Assembly: GCA_900542285.1 (NCBI GenBank)
Contig: UQNF01000004.1
Location: forward strand, 15,975 to 79,974
Source of the DNA: an uncultured Clostridium sp.
GTDB taxonomy: Bacteria > Bacillota > Clostridia > Christensenellales > CAG-138
Direction: 5' to 3'
Length of the DNA: 64,000 bases
A program made the translations under genes and the position numbers. Positions within the stretch are counted from its first letter, which is position 1. Each line of letters starts with the position of its first letter. The notes below the pieces were generated by a model that made no database searches, was not told the DNA's origin, and saw nothing but the letters and a program-made list of their open reading frames with translations. Of the stretch, positions 11,634 to 19,897 are shown in pieces.

Positions 11634-13109
11634 CTAATTCTTTGTGAGCTGGACCTTTTCAAGTGCAAGCTCGAACTGCATAGCGTCCTTGCTTGCATAG
11701 ACGTCGAACACGCCCGTGCTTTCACTTCCATCCGCATAATAAACGACCACGCCGTGCATAGCTTCAACGCTGTACACTCCGTTTGCAACGGGTTCTTCGG
11801 AGCATACGCCGTTCTTTACATAATAGAGGCTTCCTCCGTTGTCCTCGTAATCATTGATGCACAGGCAGGTATCATCGCTGCCCATAATTACGAAATATGC
11901 ATTGGCGAGCAGTGTCACGGGGCTCTCCCCAAGCCTGACATACTTCAGCGTTGCATAGTTGTCCACAGCATAGAATTCCTCGAGATCACCGGTACATGTG
12001 AAGGTATAGCAGTTTGTTATCACCTTGGTGGGGCTTGTGGGGTTGTATGCGGAAACGGTGTATACATCGTTGTCCACAAGGCAGGCGATCCTCTTTCCGT
12101 CATCGCCGATAACGAATCTGGTCGTGCCGCCGACGAGCTTGGTCACGGCGCGGTTTGAGCTGACATAGTAGAGGTCATAGCTTCTCAAAGTGTTGCTGTT
12201 CTCGTCCTGCGATGTATATGCGGTATAGTAGATGCAGTCGAAAATGCTGTCCACGTCCTTAATATTGACCGTGCAGTATTTGCCGCCCATTGCGCAGCTC
12301 GATTTTCCTGCATAGGTTATTACCGAAGCGTCCATCAGCTTTTTGGCCTTGCTGCCGTCAATGCTGTAATGGGTCTTTTCTTCTATATCAAAGGTAATCT
12401 CTCTAAGGTCACGGCTTATCTCAAAATTTGCCTCCGCCTTTTCGGCAATGAGCTTATCGGTCTTGGCGATATAGTAGAGCTTTCCTGTCAGCTCGTTTCC
12501 GTATGCCTCAACATAGTAGCCGGATTCACCGTCATCCCCGATGGCTGCTATGCAGGCGTTTTCACGCAGCAGCTTCGTCTCTCCGTCCTTATAGACATAC
12601 GTCATGGTCTTGCCGTTTTCATCGATGACGGACACCGCAAACGCCTTGCTGTTAGGCGAAATGGCAAGGCTTGTGATCTCCTCGGCATTCAAGCCCTCGA
12701 TCTCCGTCACTTCACCGCTCTCATGGTCGTAGACATGAGCCTTGGTCGAAGTGGAGAACAGCGCAAAGCGGTTATCCAGTGACAACACTGCGCGATCCAC
12801 GCCGACGGGGTAGACCTTGATTATCCCGTCCTTATCCGCGCGGTAAAGGCCCGTGCCGCCCCTCATCAGCGCAACGCTGCCGTCACAAGTGAGGTATGCG
12901 TCCACGCTGCCCGGGATATAGGTATCAAGCATTGCATCATCATAAAAAACATAGGTATTCTCGTCCTCCGAGCTTTTAAGATACAGTATGCTGTGTTCGC
13001 GTGCAGGGTCTGGATTGACTGCGGAATTGATTACAATGAGCGCAACAGCGGCCGCTATCACGATGACGGCTGCCGCAGCGATCAAAATGCTCTTGGTGCT
13101 TCGCTTCAT
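11634..13109 (-). CDS. Membrane-anchored extracytoplasmic protein, beta-propeller-like
   Basis: The 491-aa protein begins with a basic MKRSTKS stretch and one long hydrophobic segment (residues about 8-30, Ala/Ile/Val-rich) with no obvious cleavage site, so it is probably a type II membrane protein with its bulk outside. The rest is a succession of beta-rich units of about 40-50 residues with recurrent patterns such as DGSVALMRGGTGLY, LSLDNRFALFST, ISPNSKAFAVSV and VIGDDGKRIACLVDND, as in WD40/TolB-like propellers. Several Cys residues are present. No catalytic motif is seen. It is monocistronic with a perfect consensus promoter and its own terminator. The function is unknown; a sensory or envelope-associated role is only a guess. 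Confidence 0.7.
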   Translation of the reverse strand: MKRSTKSILIAAAAVIVIAAAVALIVINSAVNPDPAREHSILYLKSSEDENTYVFYDDAMLDTYIPGSVDAYLTCDGSVALMRGGTGLYRADKDGIIKVYPVGVDRAVLSLDNRFALFSTSTKAHVYDHESGEVTEIEGLNAEEITSLAISPNSKAFAVSVIDENGKTMTYVYKDGETKLLRENACIAAIGDDGESGYYVEAYGNELTGKLYYIAKTDKLIAEKAEANFEISRDLREITFDIEEKTHYSIDGSKAKKLMDASVITYAGKSSCAMGGKYCTVNIKDVDSIFDCIYYTAYTSQDENSNTLRSYDLYYVSSNRAVTKLVGGTTRFVIGDDGKRIACLVDNDVYTVSAYNPTSPTKVITNCYTFTCTGDLEEFYAVDNYATLKYVRLGESPVTLLANAYFVIMGSDDTCLCINDYEDNGGSLYYVKNGVCSEEPVANGVYSVEAMHGVVVYYADGSESTGVFDVYASKDAMQFELALEKVQLTKN

Positions 13110-13198
13110 ATTCTTTATGTCCCTATCAGGGACACCCCTTCGTACTGATTATTTCGGCATCTGTCAGGCCTATAAGCCAGACTGCGCCGTTAAACTTT

Positions 13199-13227
13199 AT
13201 TATACTATAATTCGGTTCTTTTGTCAA
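13199..13227 (-). promoter_or_regulatory. Consensus SigA promoter
   Basis: On the minus strand: TTGACA (13222-13227), 17-nt spacer, TATAAT (13199-13204), a perfect match to the consensus. It drives the gene at 11634-13109. The leader also contains a small GTCCCTGATAGGGAC hairpin just before the start codon. Confidence 0.88.
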
Positions 13228-13535
13228 AACGAACGCTTATTTGCTTTGTTTCCATCATCGTACGGGATTCATGCTGTATTTATTCCACGGATATTCTTGC
13301 ACTGGTTACCGATTACCTTGTGAGTTATGGTAATTATGGCGAATGGCCTTGCCGCTGTTGACTTTTGTTTTGTCGCTGCAAAAAGCCTATCACATGGCAA
13401 GCCTATTTCAAGGGTCTTTCGCAGCAAAATGCGAATAGCGAGAAATGAGAGCTTTGATTCACAATTCTGAGATGCCGGCTTAATTTCCGCATGTCCATCC
13501 GTCTAAATATATTTACTTTTTCGCTAAAAAAGTGG
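13228..13535. other. Intergenic region without recognisable gene
   Basis: This stretch separates the promoter of the leftward membrane-protein gene from the promoter of tRNA-Lys. I see no convincing open reading frame, RNA structure or repeat in it. Confidence 0.5.
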
Positions 13536-13563
13536 TTGACGAACTCAATAAAATGAGTATAAT
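13536..13563 (+). promoter_or_regulatory. Promoter of tRNA-Lys
   Basis: TTGACG (13536-13541), 16-nt spacer, TATAAT (13558-13563), 37 nt before the mature tRNA 5' end. The short leader holds a GCACTTGAAAGTGC hairpin. Confidence 0.85.
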
Positions 13564-13599
13564 AAGCAATGCACTTGAAAGTGCGAACAAGTTTATAAT

Positions 13600-13675
13600 G
13601 CACCATTAGCTCAGTTGGTAGAGCACCTGACTCTTAATCAGGGTGTCCAGGGTTCGAGTCCCTGATGGTGTACCA
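13600..13675 (+). tRNA. tRNA-Lys(CTT)
   Basis: A 76-nt cloverleaf with acceptor GCACCAT/ATGGTGT (G-U at the first pair), D-arm TAGCTCAGTTGGTAGAGC, anticodon loop CTCTTAA giving anticodon CTT, and T-loop GTTCGAGTC. The 3' CCA is encoded. It reads AAG lysine codons and is followed at once by a terminator. Confidence 0.97.
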
Positions 13676-13678
13676 ATT

Positions 13679-13706
13679 AAAAAGTCAGTACTCTACTGGC
13701 TTTTTT
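13679..13706 (+). terminator. Intrinsic terminator of tRNA-Lys
   Basis: AAAAAGTCAGTA, loop CTC, TACTGGCTTTTTT: a 12-bp stem with one wobble ending in a T-run. Confidence 0.9.
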
Positions 13707-14149
13707 CTTTTTCTCCGTGTCTTTGTCCTGAACGCTCTGATTTTTCAGCTTTTTGAGCAATTTGCCATTATTCGACTGATTAGGTGAATGGTTGCGCATA
13801 ATGCGGACTTTTTCTTTTCAACATGACAGCTTCCCCTGTTTTCTCGTTCCAAGCCTGTTCGGTATTTTCCTGCATTATATTTATAAGCCGCATAATATTT
13901 GTTCAATTTGTTCTTTCTGTTTTCTCAATGAGTATTGCGCTGATTTGTTCAGTGTTCATTGGCTGCGAAAGCAGCAATCATGATCTCAACTTAGATTGTA
14001 TAATGATGCTTCGGATTTAATAACATTACTATGCATTTGTGTCTGCTGTGCTGTCGCACAAAATTCACTTGAAGAGTTAATATTTTTATCGAATTTTCCC
14101 GATGCGCCCGCGTTTTCCCAAATTCAACCAAAGATCACATTTTCCGCCA
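13707..14149. other. T-rich intergenic region before sigG
   Basis: About 440 bp of T-rich sequence with no supported coding region or RNA gene. A TATAAT at about 14000 has no good -35 partner. The region immediately after it carries a possible forespore promoter for sigG. Confidence 0.45.
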
Positions 14150-14179
14150 GCATAATAAAACGTCAAAGTGACCATAAAT
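14150..14179 (+). promoter_or_regulatory. Possible SigG-type forespore promoter
   Basis: GCATA (14150-14154), 18-nt spacer, CATAAAT (14173-14179) approximates the forespore SigG consensus (GHATR and CATnnTA) and lies 33 bp before the sigG start. Autoregulation of sigG by its own product is known in Bacillus. The -10 match is imperfect, so this is a weak call. Confidence 0.3.
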
Positions 14180-14211
14180 AATACATACCCAAGAAAGGCA
14201 TGGTGATTATT

Positions 14212-14985
14212 ATGGCGCTCAACAAGGTTGAGATCTGCGGAGTTGATACAAACACGCTGCCCAAGCTCGGCTATAAGGAGAGTCTTGAGCTACTCCAAAC
14301 CGCAAAAGCAGGTGACGAGCAGGCGAGGGAGGAGTTTCTTACCGGCAATCTAAGGCTTGTTCTCAGCGTGATCCAGCGTTTTACCAACCGCGGCGAGCAG
14401 CCTGACGATCTGTTTCAGGTGGGCTGCATCGGACTTATCAAGGCGTACGAAAACTTCGACATGAGTCACAACGTCAGGTTTTCCACCTATGCAGTCCCAA
14501 TGATTATCGGCGAGATTCGGCGCTATCTCCGTGATAACAGTCCGATAAGGGTGAGTCGCTCAATGCGCGACACCGCTTACCACGCTATGCAGGTGCGCAA
14601 TCAGCTCATAGATGAGCGAGGGGAGGAGCCCAGGCTTGAGGAGGTGGCGGAGCGGCTTGGTCTGCCCGTCTGCGATATTGTTTTTGCGCTCGATGCCATC
14701 AGCGATCCTATTTCGCTGCAGGAACCCATTTTCCGTGATGACGGAGATGCGGTTTATATTGAAGATCAGATAAAGGATGATTCTGTGGATTGCGACCGTT
14801 GGCTGGACAATGTTGCGATTAGCGCAGGTCTGAGCAAGCTCAGCGAGAGGGAGCGTAAAATATTAACACTCCGGTTTTTTGGTGGAAAAACCCAGACCGA
14901 GGTTGCAGGCGAGATCGGCATCAGCCAAGCGCAGGTGTCCAGATTGGAGAAGTCTGCGCTCATACATATGCGCAAATTCTTGTAG
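14212..14985 (+). CDS. sigG: RNA polymerase sporulation sigma factor SigG
   Basis: SigG directs late gene expression in the forespore. The 257-aa product begins MALNKVEICGVDT, the highly conserved SigG N-terminus (NKVEICGVDT is the segment bound by anti-sigma factors such as CsfB/Gin in Bacillus). Region 2 is seen in EEFLTGNLRLVLSVIQRF, DDLFQVGCIGLIKAYENFD and FSTYAVPMIIGEIRRYLRD, and region 4 in LSERERKILTLRFFGGKTQTEVAGEIGISQAQVSRLE. I chose the ATG at 14212 for homology and because GGTGAT precedes it; an ATG four codons upstream is nearly on top of AAGAAAGG. Unlike in Bacillus, spoIIGA and sigE are not next to it. Confidence 0.95.
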   Translation: MALNKVEICGVDTNTLPKLGYKESLELLQTAKAGDEQAREEFLTGNLRLVLSVIQRFTNRGEQPDDLFQVGCIGLIKAYENFDMSHNVRFSTYAVPMIIGEIRRYLRDNSPIRVSRSMRDTAYHAMQVRNQLIDERGEEPRLEEVAERLGLPVCDIVFALDAISDPISLQEPIFRDDGDAVYIEDQIKDDSVDCDRWLDNVAISAGLSKLSERERKILTLRFFGGKTQTEVAGEIGISQAQVSRLEKSALIHMRKFL

Positions 14986-15103
14986 AATACCGTTTGATTT
15001 TCGTATAAATTCCTGCTTTTTTTCGTCATTTTCGTTTCGAAATTAAGTATTGAACGAAAATTTAATGCTTTGGTGCATACAAAACGTTGAATTTTTCAAA
15101 AAA

Positions 15104-15147
15104 ATGTGAAAATACCTATTGCAAAAATTTCACATATGGTGTAGAAT
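15104..15147 (+). promoter_or_regulatory. SigA promoter with overlapping inverted repeat (probable BlaI-family operator)
   Basis: TTGCAA (15119-15124), 17-nt spacer, TAGAAT (15142-15147) forms the promoter. An inverted repeat ATGTGAAA (15104-15111) / TTTCACAT (15128-15135) flanks the -35 box, with one arm inside the spacer. This position suits a repressor site, most simply for autoregulation by the repressor encoded just downstream. Confidence 0.6.
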
Positions 15148-15178
15148 AATAAAAAATAAACCTAGTGAGGTACAAACA

Positions 15179-15550
15179 ATGATTACTAAAGATGTTTCAC
15201 CTGCCGAACTTGAGATCATGCAGATCATCTGGAAAGCCGGAAAGCCCGTTATCGTCACCGACATTTGGCAGGCAGTTCAGGGTCATGACTGGACCTATCA
15301 GACCGTTCAGACTTTTGTCAATCGTTTACATGCTAAGGGTTACATTGAGGTAGTCAGCAAGCGCGTTCGCTCCTTTGAATACCTTCCCTGTCTCACCCGT
15401 GCGGAGTATATCTCTGAGAGCCGCGGCATGCTGCTTGACGGAGGCGAAGGCGCATCCGTTGCCGACTTCATCAGGGCAATGAAGAATGCCGGCAGACTCA
15501 CCAGGCAGGATATCGTAAAGATTGACGAAGTACTGGCAAAGCTCCGCTGA
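15179..15550 (+). CDS. BlaI/MecI/CopY-family transcriptional repressor
   Basis: The 123-aa protein has the complete winged-helix fold of the BlaI (penicillinase repressor) family: SPAELEIMQIIWKAGKPVIVTDIW, the recognition helix WTYQTVQTFVNRLHAKGYIEV and the wing RVRSFEYLPCLTRAEY, followed by a short helical dimerisation tail. In this family the repressor is usually removed by a BlaR1/MecR1 sensor protease or by copper (CopY); neither a blaR1 gene, a beta-lactamase nor a CopY-type Cys cluster is present here. The start ATG at 15179 has GTGAGG before it; longer frames run through the promoter. It is monocistronic, with a terminator 14 nt after the stop. Confidence 0.88.
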   Translation: MITKDVSPAELEIMQIIWKAGKPVIVTDIWQAVQGHDWTYQTVQTFVNRLHAKGYIEVVSKRVRSFEYLPCLTRAEYISESRGMLLDGGEGASVADFIRAMKNAGRLTRQDIVKIDEVLAKLR

Positions 15551-15563
15551 CCCCAAGTGATCG

Positions 15564-15600
15564 GATAGAGCGTTGGCAATGCTTACGCTCTATCTCTGTT
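15564..15600 (+). terminator. Terminator of the BlaI-family gene
   Basis: A perfect 10-bp stem GATAGAGCGT/ACGCTCTATC with an 11-nt loop is followed by TCTGTTT. The T-tract is weak. Confidence 0.65.
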
Positions 15601-15666
15601 TAAGTCCACCATTGATGTGGTCTGTTTGTGTTGTTTTCTTCTTGTAAATCAATCTGACTATCACGA

Positions 15667-15712
15667 AATAAAGCAACAGTAACGCCCCGCAGGCTATTCG
15701 GCTTGCAGGGCG
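15667..15712 (-). terminator. Terminator of the S10-spc-alpha operon
   Basis: On the minus strand CGCCCTGCAAGC and GCCTGCGGGGCG pair around a short loop; the stem is followed by TTACTGTTGCTTTATTT. It lies 22 nt after the rplQ stop. Confidence 0.65.
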
Positions 15713-15733
15713 ATTCTTCTTATATGGGGCTGA

Positions 15734-16225
15734 TTACTTGAGCTCAAGCATACAGACCTCTGCGCCGTCACCACGGCGGGGTCCGAGCTTGTAGATGCGT
15801 ACATAACCACCGTTCATGCCGTCGTACTTGGGAGCAAGCTCACGGAAGAGCTTCTCGACAACGGGGTGGGGGGTGTTCCTCTGACGAGCACGGAAATCCT
15901 TAGCGGACTCGTTCTTCTCGCGAGTGAGGGGCAGGTCATAAAGGTAAGCCATGATCTGCCTGCGGGCATGGAGCTTTGAGGGCTTATCAACGACTTTTTC
16001 GACCTCGACGGTCTGCTGCTTATCGTTGAGGGTGGTCTTGATCACGGTTTCAGAATTCTTATATTCAGACACGGCCAAGGTGATGAGCTTCTCGGCTATG
16101 GGACGTACTTCCTTTGCGCGGGCCTCGGTGGTAACGAGCTTTCCGTTCCAAAGAAATGCGGTGACCATATTGCGAAGCATGGCATCACGCTGATCGGTGG
16201 CCTTGTTAAGCTTACGGTTAGGCAT
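15734..16225 (-). CDS. rplQ: 50S ribosomal protein L17 with internal insertion
   Basis: L17 is a large-subunit protein near the exit tunnel. The N-terminal part ([20 protein letters not shown], then [16 protein letters not shown]) and the C-terminal part ([32 protein letters not shown]) are typical. The protein has 163 residues instead of the usual 115-125; the excess is a charged insertion between about residues 62 and 110 ([20 protein letters not shown] and the [16 protein letters not shown] segment), next to the place where other L17 proteins have only a short loop. It is the last gene of the ribosomal operon, 51 nt after rpoA. Confidence 0.96.
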   Translation of the reverse strand: MPNRKLNKATDQRDAMLRNMVTAFLWNGKLVTTEARAKEVRPIAEKLITLAVSEYKNSETVIKTTLNDKQQTVEVEKVVDKPSKLHARRQIMAYLYDLPLTREKNESAKDFRARQRNTPHPVVEKLFRELAPKYDGMNGGYVRIYKLGPRRGDGAEVCMLELK

Positions 16226-16276
16226 AAAATTTCCTCCTAAGATTATACGGACGTATCATCGGGTCGTCCAAACGAG

Positions 16277-17218
16277 TTATACGCTGCTTTTGCGCAGACT
16301 TAAACCCAGGGTTGCGAGCTTCTGCTGGACTTCGTCAAGGGACTTCTTACCAAGGTTGCGAACCTTCATCATTTCCTCTTCGTCGCGATCAATAAGTTCT
16401 GCAACGGTATTGATGCCGGCACGCTTGAGGCAGTTGTAGGAACGTACGGAAAGCTCCAGATCTTCGATGGTCATATCAAAGACCTTGCTTACGCCCTCGC
16501 TCTCGGCGGCGGGCGCAACCTCGTAAACCTCGGTTCCCTCGGTGAGATTTGTGAACAAGGAAAGATGGTCGAACATTATCCTTGCAGCCGCACTGACCGC
16601 CTCTTCGGGACGGATGGTGCCGCCGGTCCATACCTCAAGAGTGAGCTTGTCGTAGTCAGTGACCTGGCCTACGCGGGTGTCCTCAACCTTGAAGTTGACC
16701 TTGGTAATGGGTGTAAATATGGAGTCAACGGCGATAACGCCGATCTGCATACCGGGTTTCTTGTTTCTGTCGGCGGAGACATATCCTCTGCCCTTCTCAA
16801 CAACGATTTCCATATGCAGCTTTGCACCCTCGGAGAGCGTTGCAATGCGCAGGTCGGGATTGACTATCTCGACGGAAGCGCTATGCTTGATGTCGCCGGC
16901 GGTCACAACGCACTCATCGTGTGCATCGATGACGATAGTAGCGACGGAATCTTCAAACATCTTAATGCGAAGCTCCTTGATGTTCAGGATGATCTCGGTA
17001 ACATCCTCCTTAACACCGGGAATGGTAGAGAACTCGTGAAGCACGCCATCAATCCTGATGGAGGAAGCGGCTGCTCCCGGCAATGAACTCAGAAGCACAC
17101 GGCGCAGGCAGTTGCCAAGGGTTGTGCCGAATCCGCGTTCAAGCGGCTCGACGACAAAAATGCCATGATCTTCGGTAAGTTCTTTGCTGACGATTCTCGG
17201 TCTTTCATTATCCAACAT
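16277..17218 (-). CDS. rpoA: RNA polymerase alpha subunit
   Basis: The alpha subunit starts assembly of core RNA polymerase and contacts UP elements and activators. The 313-aa product has the N-terminal assembly domain ([43 protein letters not shown]), a flexible linker rich in Ala and Glu (residues about 230-245), and the C-terminal domain with [19 protein letters not shown] and [17 protein letters not shown]. Length and motifs fit Firmicutes alpha. It follows rpsD after 57 nt and precedes rplQ. Confidence 0.98.
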   Translation of the reverse strand: MLDNERPRIVSKELTEDHGIFVVEPLERGFGTTLGNCLRRVLLSSLPGAAASSIRIDGVLHEFSTIPGVKEDVTEIILNIKELRIKMFEDSVATIVIDAHDECVVTAGDIKHSASVEIVNPDLRIATLSEGAKLHMEIVVEKGRGYVSADRNKKPGMQIGVIAVDSIFTPITKVNFKVEDTRVGQVTDYDKLTLEVWTGGTIRPEEAVSAAARIMFDHLSLFTNLTEGTEVYEVAPAAESEGVSKVFDMTIEDLELSVRSYNCLKRAGINTVAELIDRDEEEMMKVRNLGKKSLDEVQQKLATLGLSLRKSSV

Positions 17219-17275
17219 CGAATCTCTCCCCTCTCTTGAAATAAATGGAATGGTAGATCAGGGTAATGGTGATGA

Positions 17276-17908
17276 TTACTTGGAGTAGAACTCAACAATG
17301 AGGTGTTCCTCAATGCCAAGGTCGATGTCATCACGCTGAGGCATTGCTGCCACGATACCGCTGAGGTTTGCTGCATCCAGCTCGAGCCACTTGGGAATGG
17401 GCTTATCGGAGCCCTGCTCCCTGACTTCCTTGAAGTAGGGGACATCAAAGCTTCCGGTACGGACGCTGATCTTCTGACCCTGCTTTACGAGGTAGGAAGG
17501 AATGTCAACCTTCTGACCGTCTACAAGGATGTGTCCATGGCAGACCCACTGACGGGCCTGAGCACGGCTTGCACCGAGGCCCAGACGGTAAACGACGTTG
17601 TCAAGCCTGCGCTCGATGAGGCAGAGCATTTCTTCGCCGGTTACGCCCTTCATGTTGGACGCCATTTCATAGTACTTATGGAACTGAGACTCGCTTACGC
17701 CGTATGCGCGGCGGGTCTTCTGCTTTTCACGGAGCTGGGTACCATACTCGCTGGCCTTGCGAGGACGAGCCTGACCATGCTGTCCGGGAACGGTGTGACG
17801 CTTAACTACTGCGCACTTTGCGTCGTTGTAGCAGCGGTCGCCCTTAAGAAACAGTTTTGTGCCTTCCCTGCGGCACTGTCTGCAAACGGAATCAGTATAT
17901 CTTGCCAT
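17276..17908 (-). CDS. rpsD: 30S ribosomal protein S4
   Basis: S4 is a primary 16S rRNA binder and assembly initiator of the small subunit. The 210-aa product shows the N-terminal Cys motif CRQCRREG, the [21 protein letters not shown] segment and the S4 RNA-binding domain [31 protein letters not shown]. In Bacillus S4 represses its own synthesis and in enterobacteria the alpha operon, so it is the most likely ligand of the structured gap before rpsM, although this is inference. It is 15 nt behind rpsK. Confidence 0.98.
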   Translation of the reverse strand: MARYTDSVCRQCRREGTKLFLKGDRCYNDAKCAVVKRHTVPGQHGQARPRKASEYGTQLREKQKTRRAYGVSESQFHKYYEMASNMKGVTGEEMLCLIERRLDNVVYRLGLGASRAQARQWVCHGHILVDGQKVDIPSYLVKQGQKISVRTGSFDVPYFKEVREQGSDKPIPKWLELDAANLSGIVAAMPQRDDIDLGIEEHLIVEFYSK

Positions 17909-17923
17909 AATCGTTTGCTCTCC

Positions 17924-18331
17924 TTATACTCTTCTACGCTTGGGAGGACGGCAGCCATTGTGGGGGATGGGAGTTACGTCCTTGATCATGTTAACTTCGA
18001 GTCCTGCGGACTGGAGCGCACGGATCGCAGATTCACGACCTGCGCCGGGGCCCTTTACGTAAACCTCAACATAGTGCATACCATGCTCCATGGATGCCTT
18101 TGCTGCTGCTTCCGCTGCCATCTGGGCTGCGAAGGGAGTGCTCTTACGGTTGCCGCGGTAGCCGAGGCCGCCTGCGGACGCCCAAGAGATAGCGTTGCCG
18201 TTCATATCGGTTACGGTAACGATGGTGTTGTTGAAGGAAGAACGAATGTGTACCTGGCCACGTTCGATATTCTTGCGTTCACGACGCTTGCGGCTGGTAA
18301 CCTTCTTTGCCGCTTTACCGGTCTTTGCCAT
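17924..18331 (-). CDS. rpsK: 30S ribosomal protein S11
   Basis: S11 forms part of the platform of the small subunit. The 135-aa product has the typical basic N-terminus and the motifs [39 protein letters not shown] and [20 protein letters not shown], and ends in [13 protein letters not shown]. It lies 14 nt after rpsM in the alpha part of the operon. Confidence 0.98.
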   Translation of the reverse strand: MAKTGKAAKKVTSRKRRERKNIERGQVHIRSSFNNTIVTVTDMNGNAISWASAGGLGYRGNRKSTPFAAQMAAEAAAKASMEHGMHYVEVYVKGPGAGRESAIRALQSAGLEVNMIKDVTPIPHNGCRPPKRRRV

Positions 18332-18345
18332 TAGTCATTCCCTCC

Positions 18346-18714
18346 TTACTTCTTTGCTTTGCCTGCGGAACGCTTCGGGCCCTTGCGGGTGCGTGCATTC
18401 TGCTTGGTGCTCTGTCCGCGAACGGGCAGTCCCTTGCGGTGGCGAACGCCACGATAGCAGCCGACTTCGATGAGACGCTTGATGTTCATGGAAACTTCAC
18501 GCCTGAGGTCGCCCTCTACCTTGCAATTATGATCGATGTACTCTCTGAGCTTGTTAACATCCGCTTCGCTTAGATCGCGAACCCTGATATCGGGGTCAAC
18601 GCCGGTAGCTTCGAGGATGGTCTGAGCGGTCTTGCGGCCGATACCGTAAATGTAGGTAAGGCCGATCTCAACTCGCTTGTCTCTGGGCAGGTCTACGCCG
18701 CTAATACGCGCCAT
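18346..18714 (-). CDS. rpsM: 30S ribosomal protein S13
   Basis: S13 sits in the head of the small subunit and contacts the P-site tRNA and the inter-subunit bridge. The 122-aa product begins [25 protein letters not shown] and has the helix-two-turn-helix segment and the conserved [28 protein letters not shown]. It has an ACGGAGGTAAAC ribosome-binding site. A 406-nt non-coding, structured gap separates it from rpmJ; see that entry. Confidence 0.98.
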   Translation of the reverse strand: MARISGVDLPRDKRVEIGLTYIYGIGRKTAQTILEATGVDPDIRVRDLSEADVNKLREYIDHNCKVEGDLRREVSMNIKRLIEVGCYRGVRHRKGLPVRGQSTKQNARTRKGPKRSAGKAKK

Positions 18715-19120
18715 AAAGTTTGTTTACCTCCGTAAATTATGGTTGTTTTGGTATTACTGCCGGTTCCCTATCTCAACTATGCCAAATTGCGGCCCGCTGT
18801 TTCCGCTAAGCCTCTTTTGTGCAGCTTGGCAGCGGTTGAAATAGGGCAGCCGCACCGACAGGAGTAGATAGTGACGGTTTGCCTCACGCTGAAATAAGGC
18901 AAGTCCTAAATTAGTTGGGCATTTTGCCCGTCACACTCCCGGCACGGGGAAATCCCTGTTGCCGACACGAATCGGAAAATGGTTTTATTCCTTCATCGCA
19001 TATACGAATCATGCGCTCCCGCATTTCATCGTTCGGTCCCTCGGATGGGTTGGTTCCTCGGTTCCTTTGGGTTAAAGCCGCAGGCTTTATTGGTTTGACC
19101 GCAGGGGAGTCAAACGCTGT
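18715..19120 (-). ncRNA. 406-nt structured untranslated region between rpmJ and rpsM
   Basis: The gap is far longer than the other gaps of this operon (0-82 nt, apart from 215 nt at secY-adk). On the minus strand a long bipartite stem can be drawn 50-130 nt before rpsM: positions 18766-18777 pair with 18835-18846 (12 bp, one wobble) and 18780-18785 pair with 18826-18831 (6 bp). Upstream are further hairpins: TTGCCT/AGGCAA (about 18882-18905), GTTTGAC/GTCAAAC (about 19092-19115) and AAAGCC/GGCTTT (about 19073-19088). I see no supported coding region and no consensus promoter. It could be an autoregulatory leader of the alpha segment (S4 or S13), an RNA processing site, or an interspersed repeat that has inserted here. 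Confidence 0.5.
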
Positions 19121-19234
19121 TTAGCCCTGCTTCTGCTTATGCCTGGGGTTCTCGCAGATAACCATAACGCGACCTTTGCGCTTGATTATCTTGCACTTTT
19201 CACACATCGGCTTTACCGAAGGCCTGACTTTCAT
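19121..19234 (-). CDS. rpmJ: 50S ribosomal protein L36 (zinc-binding type)
   Basis: A 37-codon gene reading [20 protein letters not shown] and ending in [11 protein letters not shown]. The four zinc ligands Cys11, Cys14, Cys27 and His32 are present, so this is the zinc-containing form. The start is fixed by CACAGGAGG, 6 nt before ATG 19234. It lies 41 nt after infA, as is usual in Firmicutes. Confidence 0.97.
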   Translation of the reverse strand: MKVRPSVKPMCEKCKIIKRKGRVMVICENPRHKQKQG

Positions 19235-19275
19235 GCTGCTACCTCCTGTGCATTTATTGCTTCATGCGCCAAGAA

Positions 19276-19497
19276 TTACTTCTTATCGCGCCAAGTGATA
19301 CGACCCCTAGTGAGGTCATACGGCGACATCTCAACCGTGACCTTATCGCCGGTCAGAATGCGGATGAAGTTCATACGCAGCTTGCCGGAGATGGTAGCGA
19401 TTATCTTGTGACCGTTCTCGAGCGTTACCTCGAACATGGTGTTTGGGTATGTGTTGGTAACAACACCTGCTACCTCGATTACATCCTGTTTTGACAC
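19276..19497 (-). CDS. infA: Translation initiation factor IF-1
   Basis: IF-1 binds the ribosomal A site during initiation. The 73-aa OB-fold protein shows the typical [54 protein letters not shown] pattern and ends in GRITWRDKK. The start codon is GTG at 19497, with a GGAGGG ribosome-binding site seven bases upstream. It lies between the KOW protein and rpmJ. Confidence 0.98.
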   Translation of the reverse strand: MSKQDVIEVAGVVTNTYPNTMFEVTLENGHKIIATISGKLRMNFIRILTGDKVTVEMSPYDLTRGRITWRDKK

Positions 19498-19526
19498 GCT
19501 TTATCCCTCCTTCTCAAGAGTCTACC

Positions 19527-19847
19527 TCACTCATCGAGCTGGCTCGCAAGCAAGGATATTGTTTTTCGAAGCTCGGCATTCAGGATCCCTCTGCCCTCGC
19601 AAAGCTGGCCGGAGACCTGCTCGGCTTGAGCGTCATAGACCTTTACATGCTTCAGCTTCTTCTTTTTCGGGCTCTCAATACTCCTCAGATCCCCGTCGGC
19701 GAGCAAAATATATTTTTCATCTATTTCACCCACTACGATGAAAAGCCGGCCGCAATCCCTGCCTGCGGTGCTTTTCACGAGTCTCCCGAGCATCTTAGAG
19801 CCGTTTTTGACGGCGAAATTACAGAAATTTTGGGATTTTTTGTTCAT
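19527..19847 (-). CDS. KOW-domain RNA-binding protein
   Basis: The 106-aa protein has a KOW/L14e-like beta-barrel segment, MLGRLVKSTAGRDCGRLFIVVGEID followed by EKYILLADGDLRSIESPKKKKLKHVKVYDAQ. Small proteins of this type sit between map and infA in many Clostridia and Bacilli genomes and are thought to bind RNA or ribosomes; the exact role is unknown. The chosen start (19847) has GGGTGA before it; a start at Met19 is possible but has no ribosome-binding site. The last 30 residues are not conserved in appearance. Confidence 0.8.
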   Translation of the reverse strand: MNKKSQNFCNFAVKNGSKMLGRLVKSTAGRDCGRLFIVVGEIDEKYILLADGDLRSIESPKKKKLKHVKVYDAQAEQVSGQLCEGRGILNAELRKTISLLASQLDE

Positions 19848-19897
19848 TTATTCACCCAATTCCGTTCCATAAGTCGCAACCCTATAATTATACACTG

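Noticed and set aside
11950..12080. DnaA boxes / replication origin near recF-gyrB
   Set aside because: Only two TTGTCCACA words with one mismatch each, both inside a coding region; no AT-rich unwinding element and no dnaA or dnaN nearby.
19020..19120. Short frames in the rpmJ-rpsM gap as extra ribosomal or small protein genes
   Set aside because: No ribosome-binding site at a suitable distance, and the sequence is better explained by hairpins.
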